Assembly: GCA_025449115.1 (NCBI GenBank)
Contig: JAHLKC010000004.1
Location: 1-64,000, forward strand
DNA length: 64,000 bases
Direction: 5' to 3'
Source of the DNA: Chytridium lagenaria
Lineage: Eukaryota; Chytridiomycota; Chytridiomycetes; Chytridiales; Chytridiaceae
Shown one piece after another: positions 1 through 11,459 of this stretch (position 1 is the first letter of the stretch; each line of letters starts with the position of its first letter). Under the pieces are notes generated by a model. It made no database searches. It was not told the DNA's origin and worked only from the letters and a program-made list of their open reading frames with translations. Position numbers and translations under genes: made by a program.

Positions 1-809
1 TGCCAGGATGTTGGACCGTTATCCGCAGCTCTACCGCTTGGTCAGAGTCTGAGTTTATAACACTTGCTTTCTGGGCTGGATTGCAAACTCGTTTTTCCAC
101 TCTATGATTATGTACTATTCGTTGTTGCAATCTACGGCATTCCACTGTATTGGATAGTGGTCGTGCGCTTCCAACTGCTTTTGGGTGCATGGTTTAACCA
201 CTGATTGTTGACCATTACTGGAAGGCCGATTACTTGCGACACTGGGTAAATTCACGCATATATCCATTTTGGAAGTATTACCTATGGTTTATTCTCTTCC
301 CCGCTTACACGGTGGTGGGCCCTATGGTTCATATCTCTGAGGAGCTGTACGGCATGGTCCCTCAGTTGTTCCCCGCTGCGGTCTTTTGGGCAAGTATTGT
401 CCTCGTGCCTGTCATTGCCAACCTTAGGGACTTTGTCTGGAAATAGTTGAGTATTTTATACTTTCTGTAATTTCTATTAAGCATTAATAACCTTCCTTTC
501 TTTCTTAGCCACAAGCGCACCAATGCTCCTCGCTCGTACCACATTGTTCAGGAAATTCAAAAGTATAACATTCCCGACTACAGGCCGCGCATGGAGTGGT
601 TCAGGAAGGCTGTGCAGAAGGTCAGGCAAACACAAAGAGTTAAGAGGACCCGAGGTTTCGCTTTCTCCCAGAACGAAAGTGGACAAGCCAACCTTATTCG
701 TCTTTACGACACCACCAGGAGGAAGCCTCAGTGAGTATTGCTATATATATTGTTCCCAATTTCCTTATAAAGCGCAGCTGACTGACATTTCGAATCGCAT
801 AGGGGTTAA
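1..809 (+). CDS. P4-type phospholipid-transporting ATPase (flippase), C-terminal part
   Basis: This is the 3' end of a type IV P-type ATPase, which moves aminophospholipids to the cytosolic leaflet of Golgi, endosome or plasma membranes. Upstream of the window the ATPase core is missing. What remains are the last membrane helices (a helix ending in FPAYTVVGPMVHISEEL, then AAVFWASIVLVPVIANL) and the cytosolic tail. The tail has the family hallmarks YHIVQE, the GFAFSQNE stretch and LYDTTRRKPQ. Introns at 446-508 and 731-802 splice cleanly and end the protein at RRKPQG-stop. The first 235 bases hold the preceding helix (FLGWIANSFFHSMIMYY) but need two or more frame changes, so that part is broken or badly sequenced. 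The tail resembles Drs2/Dnf-class flippases; I cannot say which subclass. Confidence 0.85.
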
Positions 810-1028
810 AACCGGTACTTCAGAGATAATTGGCGGTTTTTTGTCCCGTTATCATTCCTATTATTTTAAATGTTCAAACAAATCATCTTGTCGTGTTTAC
901 ACTTATGTTCAAAATTCTCTCACTTCATCCACGGGGCTCTGTTTAATACAATTTTCAACCTTTTTTTTTTTTGAATCCCCATTGCCCTGTAGTTAGTTAA
1001 TTTTTCTTTTTGAAGACCGCAAATAAAG

Positions 1029-2916
1029 ATGGTTGACGAAGTTACTTTGTTCTTTGATGGGAGCACCGTGCCCAATCCCGGCCGTGGCGGCGCTGGTGCG
1101 GTGGCTAAAGATATGCAAGCCGCATTCTGTTTACAGAATCAAAGCCTTTAGATGATAACATTACCAACAACCGGGCCGAATATCTGGGATTGATCTTGGG
1201 TCTCCGCCGGCTTCTGTCCGAGTACGGTGTCGGAGCCTGCGCCAGAATGACTGTCCACATTGTTGGAGACTCAGAGCTTGTCATCAATCAGCTGAATAAA
1301 ACTTATGGAGTCAAGCAAGCCACGTTGAAGATATACAACGCTTTGGTCAAGAGCCTTCTCAGCCGCTTTTGGCACTATGATCTTACACATGTTAAGAGGG
1401 AGTTCAACAAGGAGGCGGATGATCTTGCGAATAAGGGCCGAGAGTTTAAACACTTAGATCCAGTCCTCATCTATTACCCTAATCTCTGTCTCGTTTGGCC
1501 TGCAACGATTGATGGAGTTGTTACCAATACAGCCAATGATCTTATGGCTGCCCAAACGGATCAGCAGCATCTCATCGATGCGGCGTTCCTGGAGTCTCTT
1601 CCTAATCTCGGCGGGGCAAACTATGTGGAAAGCCTCGCGTATTCTACCGAGAAATCTGTAGTGAGGGGTCGAGTTTCTATGACCGTACTTGGTACCATCG
1701 AATCGCCCTTCACTATCCTCGTTAATGGAAACATCAAGCTGATGGTGCGGAAGATGTACGTGGTGGAGAATCTTCCTGTACCGCTGTTTCTTAGTTACAG
1801 GGATATTTTAAAAGATCTTGGTGCGGTGCCGATGGGACGCTCCATGCTTGAAGCTAGTAAGTTCCCGCCGAGGTACAGGACGCACCATGGTGGTCGTCTG
1901 ATGTGAACTTTTTGCCAAGTCTTGCTGTTAGGCAAGAAATTCCGTCAATACACGAGTTGCCTGAACCAATTGACGGCGGTTTAAGGCTTTTCGCCTATGG
2001 CTACGTTGAAAAGGAGACTGGAATGGGAGGAGCTGGGGCTGTCATTACCGACATGCAGGGAAAGGTACTTTTCCGGGAGTTAAAGGGGCTTGGGGATAAT
2101 ATGACTCACCAGTTGGCAACGCATCTCGCGGTTGTTATGGGCTCCAGGCTTCTTCAACGGAGTGGCAGGAAAACGTCAAGGCTTCAAGTTCTAGCGTGTT
2201 CAGTTGAGGCGCTTCAAAATTTGAACGATGGAGTGTACTTGAAGAAATTATCCGGCGGTCAAGACGTACTGCCGGAATTAACTTGCATAATGATGAGCTT
2301 GTCGTTGTGGCGAGACATACCTAACGTAACGTTTCACGTTGTACCAAAAGAGACTCTGGCACGAGCAGAGCAGCTTGCAAAGCATAGTCTCAATCAAGTA
2401 GATGGTGAAAAGTTGAATGAGGCCACTATTCTTGAGCGTCACGTCATGTTCTATCCAAACCTCACTGCCGCCTATCTGGTTGAAATTGATGGCAAAAGGA
2501 TTTACGCTTCAAGCGATGAAGGCACATCTTGGCTAGGGAACGACGTGTTGATCGACCTTTCATTCTTCCTCTCACTCCCCAACAACGGCGGTCTCATTAA
2601 AGCCGGTGATAAAGTCACTGATCCTTATCCGAAGCGCATGATTGCTCAGGGAAAAGTAAATATGGCGATCTTGGGAATGATAAGGAGCCTAAAATTCAAG
2701 CTTTATGATCGATATGAAGCGATAGTGGATAAGGTTTATGTGGTAGCGTCGCTTCCCGTTCCTTTCCACTTCCATATGTATCCTTTTCATCAGTCCGTGG
2801 GGAACACTGTCATTCCGAATACAAAGCAGAAGTTTAGTGCCTCGGCGTTCCCGAAAACTACCGGCAACACCCATATTGGTCGTCACAAACCATCTTCCTG
2901 CCGATTATGGGGTTGA
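1029..2916 (+). CDS. Tandemly duplicated RNase H-like protein with repeated C-terminal module
   Basis: Repeat 1 (1029-1900) opens with a type I RNase H fold: LFFDGSTVPNPGRGGAGAV (first Asp), NNRAEYLGL (Glu), VGDSELVINQL (Asp) and HVKREFNKEADDLANKG (His and last Asp). One A appears missing near 1114, which breaks the frame between KDMQ and RILFTES. A second module of about 130 residues follows, ending in MYVVENLPVPLFLSYRD. Repeat 2 (1903-2916) has the same order but is diverged: FFDGS is FAYGY, the Glu and both Asp positions are lost, and the module ends in VYVVASLPVPFHF. The two repeats meet with a one-base frame change at 1901-1906, so they are either one long protein or two reading frames. 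The module's G-x-V-x-M and LPVPLFL pattern recalls the second half of retropepsins, but no DTG/DSG is visible. No reverse transcriptase or LTR is seen. An active RNase H in repeat 1 is likely; the rest is unknown. Confidence 0.7.
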
Positions 2917-3408
2917 GCAAGGTACCTCAAGGCAGGACAGAGACCAATACGATCGTGTGTTGATCAAAGAATAATATTTCTCAGAGTGTAAAAGGCTCTT
3001 AGATAAATGAACCCCTTCACCGGACTCTAATTATGCTTCTTTTTGCATACGTCGACAGTGCATAGTAATAACAATAAGATTTGAGTAGGCGACGAGAAAT
3101 TGGGCGCTATTTTTTATATTCGCTATCCAAAGCTGCAACCTTTTTCTATTTAAGGTTCTTTTTATTATGGATGTATCTTTGTATTTTTTTTAATGTTTTT
3201 CTTTATCGCGCTCTCTCTTCCCCTTTTGTCTTTTGACCAAAATTTGTTTTTTTTGTTGACACTGAAATGCTGCCAGGGCAATTTGAGCATGTAGCGCGTT
3301 ACAAGTTGACTTGGTAATGTCCTTCTCGACTTTTACTTTGCAAAATCTCTCCCCTCATACAACACCGCCAAAGGAATCGTGGTGTTGGACCCTCGTCCAA
3401 ATGCTTGT
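2917..3408. other. Gene-free T-rich stretch
   Basis: Between the duplicated RNase H-like gene and the remnant third copy. It holds T-rich tracts and no convincing coding frame. The last 150 bases may be the unreadable 5' half of the third module copy. Confidence 0.4.
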
Positions 3409-3792
3409 TTGTGCAGGGAACAGTCAAGATGACCATCCTGGGAATGCTGTCAGAGATTGAGTTTAAGTTTTACGGCAGGGTTGATGCAGTCCGCCAGCAT
3501 TATCTATGTTGTAGCGTCCTTGCGTGCCGTTCTATTTCCCTATGTGGCCCTTCAACAGGCGGGCATCAAGGTTGAAGATGATCTGGAAAGTTGGCCATTT
3601 TGCCCAAGCAGGTTTCCCTCACAATACGAGAAACAATTCTTTTGGACGTCTTCGGAAGCGTATGTTCCAGAGCAGTGGAGCAAGCTGAAGAGATTGGCAA
3701 GTTCTGTGATATCTGGAATCTGGGCGTCTTTTCCTGATCTTTCCCCATATTTTAATCTATTTTTAAAATTTAAAATATTTAGTAGTAAATAA
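3409..3792 (+). pseudogene. Decayed third copy of the RNase H-gene C-terminal module
   Basis: The frame from about 3415 reads QGTVKMTILGMLSEIEFKF, which matches AQGKVNMAILGMIRSLKFKL of the second copy. After a frame change near 3490 it continues IIYVVASLRAVLFPYVALQQ, matching VYVVASLPVPFHF of copy 2 and the FLSYRDILKDLGA stretch of copy 1. It then runs on to WPFCPSRFPSQYE, which aligns with ASKFPPRYR of copy 1. No RNase H domain precedes it and the first half has stops in all frames. It is best read as a broken leftover of a third tandem unit. Confidence 0.6.
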
Positions 3793-3996
3793 TATTCCCT
3801 TCCCCCCCCCTTCCTTGGCCCTGGGTAAACAAAGGCTTAAATAAAGCACGTTCCTTTCGTAATCATTTTAATTCTTTATTACGCTATTATTATTAAAGTT
3901 TGACTTTAATAGGCCAAAAGCATTTCCTTGTGTAATTGATCGGATGTCAAGATTAAGATGATGGGGCTCAACCATCTTTTTTGTTTATTTGTCACC

Positions 3997-4016
3997 AGCA
4001 AGCAAGCAAGCAAGCA
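3997..4016. repeat. AGCA tetranucleotide microsatellite
   Basis: About five copies of AGCA/AAGC in a row inside the gene-free region. Confidence 0.8.
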
Positions 4017-4076
4017 GGCAATCATCCAGCACTGCAGCAGGCTGCAGGGGCATAGATTTACTATTATGTAAGCAAC

Positions 4077-4098
4077 GTGTGTTTGTGTGTGTGTGTGT
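4077..4098. repeat. TG dinucleotide microsatellite
   Basis: A run of TG units with one interruption, followed by further TG-rich sequence to about 4129. Confidence 0.8.
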
Positions 4099-4693
4099 AG
4101 TGTGCAGTGTGGGCAGTGAGTGTGTGTGATTGGAATGCTTTTACTAATACTAAGTACTAGGGAAGTAATAACCAATTGTTGGTGGTCACTGGATCAAATG
4201 CCTATGCCCAAGGACCAAACAAACGCTTAACGTGTTAACAGTGCACAAGCTCAGCACCGCTGCATTATTGGATGAATGATGATGGAATTGGCATGCACTT
4301 TTGCATCACTGCACACGCTTTATAATTATTTTATTTTTATTTTATTTTTTGTTTGTTTTTTGCCTGACAAGCATTTGTTTGAGGGTTGTGGAAATGGCTT
4401 CCTCGGCTTTCTCCTTTCGTTCCCCTGCTAATAGTAAACTTGCACATTTGAGCCCGCGCCTTCCTCATTTCACACAACATTCCCATCTTCCGCTCCTGCT
4501 CCGTTGCTTGCATCTGCCGAGACCGCAACAGCTGATAGATACACCCACTAGAACACCAAACTCAATACTACAGGCGTACAGGGCGATTCAAACGAGGGCT
4601 TCAGGTTGGACAGGACACTCACAACCCACTCGAATTATTTAGCTGTTCCAGTTCTTACTGCTATCCACCGATCCCGCTTTACCTGCCTGTGAG

Positions 4694-7600
4694 ATGCTGC
4701 AACCATGCAATATCAAGGCCATCATTGCCGTATTACTTCTCCTAATTTCCGTCGTGTATGCAGACATACCAGGTTTGTTCACCCTTTCCCATTCTCAAAA
4801 GCTCGAGTCCTTTAACGAAATGCATCCGCGATCTTGCAGTTAGTATTAACGCGAGCGGCGCATCGTTTCCCTCTGATGTTTATCAAGACTTTGTTGATCA
4901 ATTCAAGCGAGAGAATGGTACGCAAGAGAAACATCTGCGCTATTTTTATTTTTATTGTTTATTTTATTCAAAAGTCATTACTTACCTGCGTCAATTCTCT
5001 TCAGCCCAAGAAATCTCCGCGTTTACTTACGTCGGCATAAACAGCGACTTGGGTCAAAGCGGTTCCTATTCTGGTCAGACTCAATGGGGTGGCTCAGACG
5101 TTGCCATCAACAAAACACGGTATCCCGGTCCACCGACTCTCTTGGCCCTTCCGTCAATCGCAGGGTAAGGCTCTCGCACCATCAAATTTAAAGTTTTTGT
5201 AGAGCCATCGCCATTGCAGCCAACATCCCCGAACTCTCCAACATTGCTACCCCGGCCTATCCATGAGGATCAGCCGTACCGTTCTCCCTCTCATTATCCG
5301 AAACCAAATTCAGTTTTGGAACGATACCCGTATATTAGAGTCTCAAAACAATGATACGATTCGTTCCATTCTTTCATCAATTGGGCGTGCCATTATTCCA
5401 ATCGTTAGAAGTCCTGGCTCTGGCACAACTGGAAACTTTGTAAGGGCCCTTAAAAGCATGGATCCCAAGTTTTCCCAACACCACCAATCTTATCAACGAA
5501 GCTGGATCGTTAGCCATTAGTGCCATCTCAAATGCTGCTGTTGGTAATATTCTTTCGAGTATTCCGTACACAGTGAGTCTCTGTTGTTACTTCTCCTCTA
5601 CTCTGTCTAACATTGGTATCGGGTTTCAAGATCACGTACATGGATGCTAGGGAGCTCCAAATCGCGATCACTATTAACAGCAGGCCGCTTGTTGCTATAG
5701 CAATTGAAAATAGAAATGGCGAGTACATATTTCCCTCCAACAGCAGTATCAAGGTGAGATTTCTTGCTTCATTTCCGTCAGTTTTCAATTTCAAGTCTTT
5801 CTGTGTTAAAAGGCCATTTGGCGAATATAAAATACTTATCCCATTAAAGATTGCTTTGAGTGAAATGACCGCTATAGACGTGAATCCGGAGACGGAAAAC
5901 GTCATTGCAATCGATTCTCCGACACCCGGAGCATACCCGATCTCATTGATCACCAACTTTGTCATTCGAAAGGACAATATCTCCAATGACATTGACGTGA
6001 CGATGTGGACTCTTAGGTTCCTGTGGTGGGTTCACACCACTCCATCTGTAAGTTAAACTCTTCCAACTATACTTTTTATTAACGACCTAACGCATAGCTC
6101 GTAACCTTGGCAGAGTCGAAAAACTTTGTTAGTTTGCAAAACACGCCCGCTGGTGAGATGACGCTTCGGTACTTGAGAGAATACAAGTATAAAGGCAATA
6201 CTCTGTTTGGAAAATCGATTTGTGACTGAATCTAGGGGAGATTTCACCATGTAAAAATGGAGGATATTGCCCAAACAGCTTGCCATTCCAGGTAGTCATT
6301 TTTCATTTATTAGTTCTCATGTACCCTTGATTTTGACCTTTCCCATTTCAGCCTGCTACCCTTACTTGTGTTTGTCGCAACGGATACATCAACAAGCTGC
6401 AACAGGACTGCTCTGAGCGAGCCCCAATCTTTATCCCCGAAATTCTCACTTGGGTCCAGCTCGGCGGTGCAGCCATCTCCAGCTTTGTTGTCTTAACAAC
6501 ATGGATTCTCGTCCTGCTCTATAGCAAGCATCATAGAATCAAGTCCATTGCACCCTCGTGCTGTAACCTCATTCTTCTGGGATGCCTGGTTGGGAGCATG
6601 TCTGTTGTTGCTTACACAGCTACTCCTAGCGAGTTTGTGTGCAGAGCACGCGTCTTCTTCCCAACTGTTAGTTTTGGTCTAACTTTCGGTATGTTGATGC
6701 TTAAAACCTACCGCATCTACCTCATATTCGGCTACCGACATATCTCGGCGGCAAGAAGTATCCGTAATTGGGCCCTAATCAATCTCACGATCTTGATCGC
6801 GGTGATCGAAATTGCTCTCTGCTGTGCCTACGTTTTTGTGACTCAGCCTGTCCTTGCGCAGGTTTACCTTACCACATCTTCCACGTCCGATAATGCTGTC
6901 AAGTCCCTCTTAGCGACATCGTCGGCAAGTTACTTAACGTGCCGCCCTGGTGATGGAAAGCACAACCTGTCACAGATCCTGGAAGCGATAATGTTTACAT
7001 TTAATGCTGGGATTATGGTTATTTCCTTGTACTTGGCGTTTAAGACACGCGGGGCCTACAAACGCTATGTGGAGTCAAAGGCGATTGGGTTGACAACGTA
7101 TGTTGTCGCAGTTTCACTCCTGGTTGCTCTGGTAATTGTTAATCTGTTAATCTCTAATCATAATTGATCGAAACCCTAACGTTTGATTTTGTTTTGCAGC
7201 CCGTTATCTACGTCATCCCTATTGAGAGCATACGCACGAATTACGTCATAAACGGGGTTCGAGGAGCGCTCATGGTTATCTTGTCCACCGCCATCCCACT
7301 CATCATGTTTGCACCACGTATTTTGGAAGCCCTTGAGAACAAGCGTGATGTGGAGGGAGATAGAGATACGCGAGGCGCTAACAACAACAACAACAACAAT
7401 GGGGGAGGGAACGGGGCTGCTCCGGCACCGTCTAGCCCATACTTTAAGCCTGTCGATGGGTCAGACGTGTTTGGTATGTCATCGGAAACGGGGGCGATGG
7501 CGAAAGGGATGAATGAAAGTTATAATGTCCAAGCTCTTACTGTGAGTATAAAATTGAAATTGAAATTTACAACATTTATTGTTGAAACACTTATGCATCT

Positions 7601-8956
7601 TTTGTTCTTGACTTCACATAGTTTGATGTTGGGTTTAGGCGAAACCGCTTCGCCTCTGTTTGGCAATCAGCCCTCCTCCTCCTCATCCCTGATCTCGACT
7701 CCGTGTTCTTAATGGAATCGTTTCAAAACTGTCGGACCTTGTATTCCTTTCGCCTATCGACTTGCGAGATCGAGGGCATGAACAAATCTACTGGCAACAA
7801 TTCCTGGGAAGACACTTTTGGTGACGGTGGCACTGAAATCACGCATAGTATCAAGCTTCGTTCGGCATCCAAGGTCAAGTCGGATTTAAATCGATGGGAC
7901 GATGAGCCTATATCGTCCCAAGGTACTGCTTCTTCGAGTTCTCACTTTGAAAAAGAGCCTGTCAAAATTCGTCGTCGACGTCCATCAGGTTCTTCGAATG
8001 GACGATCGCTTATCACGATTCTACCGAGGGGTGATCGACACGGGTTTTCTGTCGAATTCGCGACAGAGGAACGATTGAGGTATTTCTATAATATTTATGA
8101 GACGGTGCGTTCAAGAGCTTCGGGGATTTCTCCGCTTGCCGGACGTATTGTGTCAAGATATGCGAGACTCAACAACTCCCCCATTATCAATGTTGTGCGG
8201 AACGGGAAGGAGGGTGCAGAAGGGATTGAAATGGTTGCTATGCCTTCCACATCATTGAATGGGTCACCCTCAACGCTTGTCACGACACCGCCCAATTCCT
8301 ACCAGAACATGACACAAAGTCCCACTCGCAAAACTCCACCGTCCGTTCCTTCTAGCAAGCTCAGTCCATTGGTCTCTGCGTTAGGGTATCCGACGTCGCA
8401 ATTTACAAGCCCCTCATCTTTTCTGCAGCAGTCGCCCACGAGCACCACCGCTCCCTCGCCGTTTCTCCCGCCTTCAACAACGTCACTCGTTCCTTCGACT
8501 GTGGCTTCTGTTCTCTCTATCACTACTCCCAAACCGTCCGGTATTAACAAATCCGGACCTACATCTCCACGATGGGACAGCTCCATTATCGCCCAATCCA
8601 CGTCTATGCGATCCGGCAGTGGATTCGTAGCTCCTCCTCCGTCGCTCCCTGCTTGGGCTGTAAATTCTACGGCTGGTGTTATCATTGCGCAAGGGAGGAG
8701 GAAAAGTGAGACGAGTGGGGATGGGGATGAAAGATTACCGCCACCTATGATGCCGCCACCACAGTTGGTAAGATCTGCTTCTGGATCGTCGTTGACGCAA
8801 CAGCCCCAGAGAATTACGCGAACGCCTTCGATACCTGCAGTGGCTGGGATGCAAACGGGGACGGCTGGAGGTGAAAGTGGACGACGTGGGTCGAATCCGG
8901 CGACTGGGGGTGGGGAAGCTTCGTGGGGTAATCCAGCTACTCGACCCGAGTGGTGA
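4694..8956 (+). CDS. PstS-like binding domain + EGF-like linker + class C-like 7TM receptor
   Basis: Predicted cell-surface GPCR. The start at 4694 gives a clean signal peptide (IIAVLLLLISVVYA, then DIP). The extracellular part matches phosphate-type periplasmic binding proteins: INASGASFPSDVYQDFVDQF, TYVGINSDLGQSG, WGGSDVAINKT, FWNDTRIL, and the oxyanion loop IVRSPGSGTTGNFV. Next comes an EGF-like Cys pattern across an intron (CKNGGYC, then CVCRNGY, then a further Cys). Seven hydrophobic segments follow from about 6450 to 7320; TM3 ends in MLKTYRIYLIF and TM7 is NGVRGALMVILSTAIPLIMF, like class C (GABA-B/mGlu) receptors. The tail of about 500 residues is Ser/Pro-rich with an Asn run near 7381. 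At least eight short introns are present. Single-base frame breaks near 5262, 5468 and 6230 lie in conserved protein and look like sequence errors. The ligand is inferred, perhaps phosphate or another oxyanion. Confidence 0.82.
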
Positions 8957-9824
8957 GAATTGAAAGTTTCTTGCTCCGAATCTCGGTCTTGTGGGATTTT
9001 TCATTTTTGTTCATTTTATCTGCTTTCATTCATTTTTTGGTTCAATTTAACCAGTTCGACACTCTTTTTCTGGAATTTATGTTTTCCATGTCCTCTCGCC
9101 TTTCATCTTCGTCTATAGTGCTTCTTTTTTATGTCATTGTTATCTTTACGTTCCTCGTAATTCATTTTCTATGCGCTCCATATCATTCAGCATCGATCGA
9201 ATTTTATTATTATGCTTTAGCTACCGACATCGCTTTCATATCATTTAAGATTGTAGTTTCTCTTATCTCTTATCTGGAATACATAACTCGTTTCTTTTGT
9301 CTGATTTTAAGTGAAGTAATTGCCTTGCCTCTTTTCTTTCTTTTCTTTACTCTTTTTTTTTTTGGTTCTTTGGCAAGCAACATCGCGCGCAGGTATATTA
9401 TTGACGGAATATTTCAGGAGTCAAAGAACTTGCGCCTTCCAGTTTCCTGCCACCCAAAAGATTGATTCCAAAAATCAGAGAAATTCTGCCAGATCGAGGG
9501 TTCGTCTGCTGCATCCATCCTTCCATCCTCCTCCTAACTTTGGCCTCTATCGCCAACACATATCCACACACGCACGTATCATCGGTAAGTTTGTATGCGT
9601 GGCACGATGTTGCTGCACTTGATGGTCTGCGATCGCACCATTTGCCTTCCTGCTCAATGCGTTGAGTTATTTGCTTTCGGAACCTTGTTTTCCATCTCCG
9701 CCTCCGTTTTTTCCTTCAGCTTCATCCGATCCTGATATCGTATCTTTTTTTCTTTGTTCTTTTTCCGTTTCTTCTCTCAGCATATTCAACTCGCTCCCTT
9801 GAACATTGGCCCTTCCAAGCAACA
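8957..9824. other. Gene-free pyrimidine-rich intergenic region
   Basis: T- and CT-rich sequence between the receptor stop and the acyltransferase start. It is open in one frame, but the translation is only the Phe/Leu/Ser bias expected of T-rich DNA. It probably holds the receptor 3' UTR and the acyltransferase promoter. Confidence 0.5.
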
Positions 9825-11195
9825 ATGGCTGAGTCCAACGGCACTACTTCCAAGAATGCAACAGTGCCCACCTCTTCGACCTCTTCACCGCCAAGGTCCA
9901 AGGAACCGACTTACCTTGTCTACTTACGGATGTTCGTCTTCCTCTCCCTTATCACTGGGACGGCGTTTTGCATCATGATCATCCAGATTCCGTCCTTTGT
10001 GCTGTTACTGCATTCTCACAAGCTTTACCGATACTACATTCGGTTGACGGAGCAGATCTTTGGATCTATGCTTGTGATCACTACGTCGTTGCTTTGTCCT
10101 GCGACGAAACTCGTCATTACAGGGGACTTTGATTTGATTAAGCCTAAACACCGATCCATCCTTTTCGCAAACCACCAGATATACCCGGACTGGTTTTATT
10201 TGTGGATCTTTGCTTGGCTTCGGTTAGTGAAGCTACAACGTTTATGCTTTCATTTACTAATCTGTGTTTAATCTTCTGGTCGCCTTTACTAACATAAACA
10301 CGATGTTTTAGTGGATGCCATGGCGATCTCAAGATTCTTTTAATGGAATGGCTCGCATACCTTCCCGTGTTTGGCGCCGGCATGTGGTTCTTTGAATTCA
10401 TCTTTATGAAGCGAAAGTGGGCTGATGACAAAGAAAATATGAAAAAGCATCTTTTAAAAGCCAATGACCCTACCGAACCTCTTATGCTCCTCATCTTCCC
10501 CGAAGGAACCCTGAATACTCCTCACAATAAGGAGGCGAGTGAGAAATTTGCAAAAAAGGTTGGTCAAGCTATTTTGTCAACTACCGAGCGTGTTGTTGTT
10601 TGCTGAAACGTCCATTTTCGTTTTACTTTTTTTTTAGAATGATATTACAAACCACCCCAAGCACTTGCTCCTTCCCAAATCTACTGGCTTGTTCTTCTGC
10701 GCAGATACGCTCTCATCTACAATTGATGATATGTTCGATGTTACCGTCGGCTACTCTGGTCTGAAAGGCGACCAGATTCCTTATGATGAGTATCTTGTTG
10801 ACAAGGTGTTCTTTAAAAATCACTACCCTCGTGAGATTCACCTCCATGTGGAGGCGCTCAAGCTCAAGAAGACTCCTGGTTTTACTGCTAATGATTTTAC
10901 CGTGACAGAGGATGCGAGAAAGGACACATTTAACCTCTGGCTTCGTGAAGTATTTATGAAGAAAGACGATCGGTTGGCTCGTTTCTTCGTTCAAGGCAGC
11001 TTGGTGTTTTGAAGAAGAAGATAAGAAGGGTATTCCTCGTCTTACCATCAGAGTCACTCCTGAGCTCCAAGATTTTGTCGTAGTCCTTTTCGCATGGTAC
11101 TTTACCCTTAACGCCGTCCCCTCTACTGGACCATCTTTACATTCGCCCTTCGCCTTGCTTTCCTTCCCATTTTGATGCTTATCGGGTGGGCTTGA
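9825..11195 (+). CDS. LPLAT/AGPAT-family lysophospholipid acyltransferase
   Basis: Membrane-bound PlsC-type acyltransferase that transfers acyl chains from acyl-CoA to a lysophospholipid, most like the lysocardiolipin/lysophosphatidylinositol acyltransferase branch (LCLAT1, yeast Cst26). An N-terminal hydrophobic helix (VFLSLITGTAFCIMIIQIP) precedes the catalytic HX4D box NHQIYPDW, and FPEGT follows about 100 residues later. Introns near 10224-10311 and 10559-10637 splice in frame. After FFVQGSLV the frame shifts twice (about 11008 and 11115). The shifted frames give EEEDKKGIPRLTIRVTPEL and a final helix, WTIFTFALRLAFLPILMLIG, then a stop at 11195, as expected for this family's C-terminal membrane anchor. 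The breaks are therefore probably errors. Substrate preference cannot be read from sequence. Confidence 0.85.
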
Positions 11196-11459
11196 GAGTC
11201 AAAGTGTTTTTCTTCTCCACAATCCGCAATCCTCCGCACTTTATCATTGTTTGTTATTTCTGAGGATCAGCTCCTTTTCACCTCAACCCCTAATATCTCG
11301 CCATCTCCTTTGTCGTCTTTATGAAGTATCTTCTGAACATTTGTTTGAAAAAGAAACATCAAAAAAGTTCAACTTTGCATGTCAACTTTTGCATGACGTT
11401 CCTATGACAAAAAGAAAGGTTTAAAGGGGCCAAAGGGGAAGCATCCGCCCAATGCGTCG

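Larger units (their letters stand above)
3793..4693. other. Gene-free region with simple repeats
   Basis: AT-rich sequence with two microsatellites. Short open frames exist on both strands, but they are low complexity and none resembles a protein. It probably contains the 5' flank and promoter of the receptor gene. Confidence 0.5.

Noticed and set aside
1029..3792. A retrotransposon
   Set aside because: RNase H is present, but there is no reverse transcriptase, integrase, LTR or terminal repeat, and the units are tandem copies of the same two modules.
3906..4175. Minus-strand frame of 89 codons
   Set aside because: Mostly translation of the TG and AGCA microsatellites.
4301..4642. Plus-strand frame of 113 codons before the receptor gene
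   Set aside because: Low-complexity Ser/His/Leu content, no homology signal, and it lies in the promoter region of the receptor.
8950..9465. 171-codon plus-strand open frame with many hydrophobic residues
   Set aside because: It is the Phe/Leu/Ile/Ser output of T-rich intergenic DNA, has no family features and overlaps the receptor stop.
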